The notes under the pieces: model-generated
Told to the model about the DNA's origin: nothing
The model's input: the letters and a program-made list of their open reading frames with translations, nothing else
The model's database searches: none
In this document: positions 16,238 to 18,327 of the stretch, piece after piece
Position numbering within the stretch: position 1 is the stretch's first letter
Layout: each line of letters starts with the position of its first letter
Position numbers and translations under genes: made by a program
Assembly: GCA_049644325.1 (NCBI GenBank)
Contig: JBARRR010000185.1
Coordinates: 1-18,327, forward strand
Source: DASZHA01 sp049644325
GTDB taxonomy: Bacteria; Chloroflexota; Dormibacteria; DASZGP01
DNA length: 18,327 nucleotides
Reading direction: 5' to 3'

Positions 16238-17578
16238 GTGCGCCTCGAAGATCGCGTAGTCCAGTACGCCTCGAGCGGCGACATCCATATCGCCTATTCC
16301 GTGATTGGCGATGGCCCGGTCGACCTGATTTGGGTTACTGGCAACGCCAGCCACCTGGACTATTTGTGGGACGTTCCGCTGTTCGCACACATGGCCGAAC
16401 GGCTGGCAGCGTTCAGTCGCCTGATCCTGTTTGACCAGCGTGGCGCCGGCCTCTCAGATCCAGTCCCGCTGCATGCGCTGCCGACATTGGAGGAGCGCAT
16501 GGATGACATCCGCGCCGTGCTCGATGCCGCTAGGAGTGAGCGCGCGGTGCTGCTTGGCGACCTCTTTGGTGGTCCCACATGCATGCTGTTCGCGAGCACG
16601 CTCCCGCAACGAGTTTCGTCCCTGGTCCTCTACGGCACCGCGGCGCGTTACTTGCGTGACCGTGACTATCCCGCCGGGATGCCAGCAGCGACGTATGCCC
16701 AAACCGGGCGGGAGTTCTCCAGGTCTTGGGGCACTGGCGCCAGTCTGTCCTGGTTCGTCCCAAGCCTCCCACAAGATGAAGACTTCCGTCGGGTGATTGC
16801 CAAGGGGGAGCGGGCGGGCGCCAGTCCGGCCGCTTTGGTCGCGTTGTGGGAGATGTGGGGCGGCACCGACGTTCGCGACATCCTATCGTCGATCCGAGTC
16901 CCCACCCTCGTTATCCACCGTACGGGCGACCAGGTGTTCCGTGTCGGTCACGGGCGGTACCTGGCCGAGAACATCCCTGGCGCACAGTACGTCGAGTTTC
17001 CTGGGATCGACCACTTCTGGGTAGGTGAAGCCGTGGAGTTGATCGGGGGCGAGATCGAGGAGTTTGTCACCGGGAAGCGGACCGCCGTAGCTGCCGACCG
17101 GGTACTCGCGACGGTCCTGTTTACCGACATCGTCGGCTCCACCGCCAAGGCCTCGGAGATTGGCGACCACGCGTGGCGTGAGCTCCTCGATCGGCACGAC
17201 GATGGCGTGCGCCGCCAGCTCGAACGCTACCGAGGCGGCGCTTTCAAGAACACTGGTGACGGCGTCGCCGCAACGTTCGATGGCCCGGCCCGCGCCATCA
17301 ACTGCGCCTGCGCCATCCGCGACGCTGTTCGCGGCATGGGCCTAGAGGTCCGGGCCGGCCTCCACACCGGCGAGATCGAGCGACGCGGTGACGACGTCAG
17401 TGGCGTCGGCGTGCACATCGCGGCCCGGGTGGCGGGGCTGGCCGGCCCCGGAGAGGTCCTCGTCTCCAGCACCGTCAAGGACCTGGTGGTCGGATCAGGG
17501 ATCAACTTTGAGGATCGGGGCACCCACGCGCTCAAGGGCGTGCCCGACGAATGGCGCCTCCTGAGCGTTGTTGGCTGA
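16238..17578 (+). CDS. Alpha/beta-hydrolase domain fused to class III adenylate cyclase, copy 2
   Basis: This 446-residue paralogue of the preceding gene has the same domain order. Its elbow reads GDLFGG, so the nucleophile position is Leu109; Asp231 and His259 are kept. Its cyclase has metal Asp297 (FTDIVGST) and Asp341 (NTGDG), Lys337 and Asp386 for adenine, Arg397, and His393 in place of Asn, as in copy 1. The C-terminal 60 residues are nearly identical to copy 1. The two could form a heterodimer, so that two different inputs act on one cyclase; this is inference. The gap from copy 1 is 36 bp with no terminator seen. The different residues at the nucleophile position (Gly, Leu) mean the loss was tolerated twice or diverged after duplication. 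Confidence 0.88.
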   Translation: MRLEDRVVQYASSGDIHIAYSVIGDGPVDLIWVTGNASHLDYLWDVPLFAHMAERLAAFSRLILFDQRGAGLSDPVPLHALPTLEERMDDIRAVLDAARSERAVLLGDLFGGPTCMLFASTLPQRVSSLVLYGTAARYLRDRDYPAGMPAATYAQTGREFSRSWGTGASLSWFVPSLPQDEDFRRVIAKGERAGASPAALVALWEMWGGTDVRDILSSIRVPTLVIHRTGDQVFRVGHGRYLAENIPGAQYVEFPGIDHFWVGEAVELIGGEIEEFVTGKRTAVAADRVLATVLFTDIVGSTAKASEIGDHAWRELLDRHDDGVRRQLERYRGGAFKNTGDGVAATFDGPARAINCACAIRDAVRGMGLEVRAGLHTGEIERRGDDVSGVGVHIAARVAGLAGPGEVLVSSTVKDLVVGSGINFEDRGTHALKGVPDEWRLLSVVG

Positions 17579-17587
17579 GGTCGCCAG

Positions 17588-17593
17588 TACAAT
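17588..17593 (+). promoter_or_regulatory. Putative -10 box (TACAAT) of the sulfur-carrier unit
   Basis: TACAAT lies in the 50-bp gap after cyclase 2 and would start a message of about 30 bases of leader carrying the strong GGAGGAG. No -35 element at standard spacing is clear. Confidence 0.45.
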
Positions 17594-17615
17594 CCCCAAA
17601 ACAGATTCCGAACCC

Positions 17616-17622
17616 GGAGGAG
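17616..17622 (+). promoter_or_regulatory. Strong Shine-Dalgarno of the sulfur-carrier gene
   Basis: GGAGGAG is six bases before the ATG at 17629. It rules out the longer reading frame that would start inside the cyclase gene. Confidence 0.8.
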
Positions 17623-17628
17623 TATTTG

Positions 17629-17904
17629 ATGGCCGTCAAAGTCAGAGTGCCCGGACCGCTGCGGAAGCTGACCGCGGGTGAATCGGTCGTGGAGGTTGAG
17701 GGCGGCACCGTGGCCGAGGTGCTCGGCGCGCTGGAGCAGACCTACCCGGGCTTCAAGGAGCGCATCTACGACGCCGACGGCAACCTGCGGCAGTTCGTCA
17801 ACATCTACAAGAACGACGAGGACATCCGCTTTGGCTCGGGGCTGGAGACCGCGATCGAGCCCGGCGACGACCTCTCGATTGTCCCCGCGGTGGCCGGCGG
17901 CTGA
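17629..17904 (+). CDS. MoaD/ThiS-family sulfur carrier, CysO-like
   Basis: This 91-residue ubiquitin-fold protein ends in Gly-Gly (residues 90-91), the site that is adenylated and then thiocarboxylated. The second half closely follows mycobacterial CysO: RQFVNIYKNDEDIRFGSGL and the ending SIVPAVAGG. CysO passes sulfide to O-phosphoserine through CysM to make cysteine, and the same carrier type serves methionine or molybdopterin routes elsewhere. No CysM, Mec protease or E1-like activating enzyme is in the window. The next genes are a NIL protein and mnmA, so sulfur transfer is the theme; thiolation of tRNA is possible but unproven. The stop overlaps the next ATG by one base. Confidence 0.88.
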   Translation: MAVKVRVPGPLRKLTAGESVVEVEGGTVAEVLGALEQTYPGFKERIYDADGNLRQFVNIYKNDEDIRFGSGLETAIEPGDDLSIVPAVAGG

Positions 17905-18146
17905 TGGCCAAGCGCCGGGTAAAGCTGACCTTCGCCCGCGACGCCGTTACCCAGCCGGTCATCTATGAGATCGGGGTCAAGTGCAACGTCATCACCAACA
18001 TTCGGCGTGCCGACATCACCCGCGACGAAGGCTGGGTGATCCTGGAATTGGAGGGCAGCGAGGAGAACCTCGACGCCGCGGTGGCCTATTGCGAGGAGAA
18101 GGGGGTGCGGGTGACCGCGGCCGAGGGGGACGTCGTAGAGTCATGA
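17904..18146 (+). CDS. Small stand-alone NIL-domain protein
   Basis: This 80-residue protein covers just one NIL domain, a ferredoxin-like fold also found at the C-terminus of the methionine ABC transporter ATPase MetN, where it binds methionine. It also occurs with ferredoxin domains in sulfide-to-homocysteine pathways. The family pattern is seen as an early KLTF, then CNVITNIRRADI and GWVILELEGSEENLDAAVAYCEEKGVRV. Its two cysteines are Cys27 and Cys63 by count. It is coupled to the carrier gene (TGATG) and to mnmA (ATGA). A role as amino-acid sensor or as sulfur-transfer helper is inference. Confidence 0.8.
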   Translation: MAKRRVKLTFARDAVTQPVIYEIGVKCNVITNIRRADITRDEGWVILELEGSEENLDAAVAYCEEKGVRVTAAEGDVVES

Positions 18147-18327
18147 CCTCCCGGCCGCGGGTGGCTGTGGCCATGTCGGGGGGAGTGGACAGCTCGGTGG
18201 CAGCGGCGCTGCTCAAGGAGCAGGGGCACGACGTCACGGGCATCACCCTGCAGCTCTGGCCCAAGGGCGCCGCCGACCAGGACCGTCACCACGGCTGCTG
18301 CTCGCTGGACGCCGTCGAGGACGCCCG
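18143..18327 (+). CDS. mnmA: tRNA-specific 2-thiouridylase, N-terminal part (3' truncated)
   Basis: The first 61 codons of MnmA (TrmU) lie here; the window ends inside the gene. MnmA activates U34 of Lys, Glu and Gln tRNAs with ATP and adds sulfur to give 2-thiouridine. The PP-loop VAMSGGVDSSVAAALL and the following DVTGITLQLWPK and HGCCSLDAVEDA are diagnostic for MnmA as against other PP-loop enzymes such as ThiI or GuaA. The catalytic cysteines lie beyond the window. The ATG overlaps the NIL stop (ATGA), with GAGGGGGA twelve bases upstream. Overlap with a sulfur-carrier operon suggests a shared sulfur supply. Confidence 0.93.
   Translation, partial: MTSRPRVAVAMSGGVDSSVAAALLKEQGHDVTGITLQLWPKGAADQDRHHGCCSLDAVEDA

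Larger units (their letters stand above)
14854..17578 (+). repeat. Tandem gene duplication, two hydrolase-cyclase paralogues with their leaders
   Basis: Two copies (about 14854-16201 and 16222-17578) lie head to tail. Both open with CCGTGAGGG followed seven bases later by a GTG start, so the leader was copied too. By eye, the cyclase halves agree at roughly 85% of residues and the hydrolase halves at roughly half. Silent-site differences are common, so the duplication is not recent. Confidence 0.85.

Noticed and set aside
16236..16259. ATG at 16236 as start of cyclase 2
   Set aside because: It reads eight codons to a TAG in another frame. The GTG at 16238 matches copy 1 in spacing and protein start.
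17551..17628. Earlier start of the sulfur carrier inside cyclase 2
   Set aside because: The added residues resemble no MoaD/CysO N-terminus, and GGAGGAG points to the ATG at 17629.

Overview
The window is GC-rich, densely coded chromosomal DNA from a free-living bacterium. It has no rRNA, tRNA, CRISPR array, phage gene or insertion sequence that I can see. Several traits point to a high-GC member of the Terrabacteria side, such as Chloroflexota/Dormibacterota or a deep actinobacterium: an ilvBNC-leuACDB-cimA order, a CysO-type sulfur carrier, alpha/beta-hydrolase-cyclase fusions of the mycobacterial Rv1900c type, and apparently leaderless promoters (TANNNT 6-7 nt before the start codon). This placement is inference and only moderately secure. 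The longest gap between genes is about 100 bp.

Region 1 (1-8611, plus strand) is a branched-chain amino acid operon: the 3' end of ilvB, then ilvN, ilvC, leuA, leuC, leuD, leuB and cimA. Most junctions overlap by 1-4 bases. IlvBN and IlvC serve valine, isoleucine and leucine. LeuA, LeuCD and LeuB make the leucine precursor. CimA makes citramalate from pyruvate and acetyl-CoA, which LeuCD and LeuB can convert to 2-oxobutyrate, so isoleucine can be made without threonine deaminase. ilvD and ilvE are not in the window.

Region 2 (8632-10471, plus) is a three-gene overlapping unit behind its own -10 box: a fumarylacetoacetate-hydrolase family enzyme, a Nudix-family protein with an expanded Nudix box, and an HD-domain protein. 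It collides tail to tail, sharing a CTAG, with region 3 (10468-13533, minus). Region 3 holds a large exported protein with an LPXTG-like C-terminal sorting signal and, upstream of it, a short-chain dehydrogenase relative that lacks the catalytic Tyr and Lys.

Region 4 (13603-18327, plus) starts with threonine synthase, divergent from the dehydrogenase. Two tandem paralogous proteins follow, each an alpha/beta-hydrolase domain fused to a class III adenylate cyclase domain. Both have lost the hydrolase nucleophile serine, so the N-terminal half is probably a sensor. Then come a CysO/MoaD-like sulfur carrier ending in Gly-Gly, a small NIL-domain protein and the 5' end of mnmA (tRNA 2-thiouridylase), a likely sulfur-transfer unit. 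The tandem cyclase pair is the most unusual part of the window.
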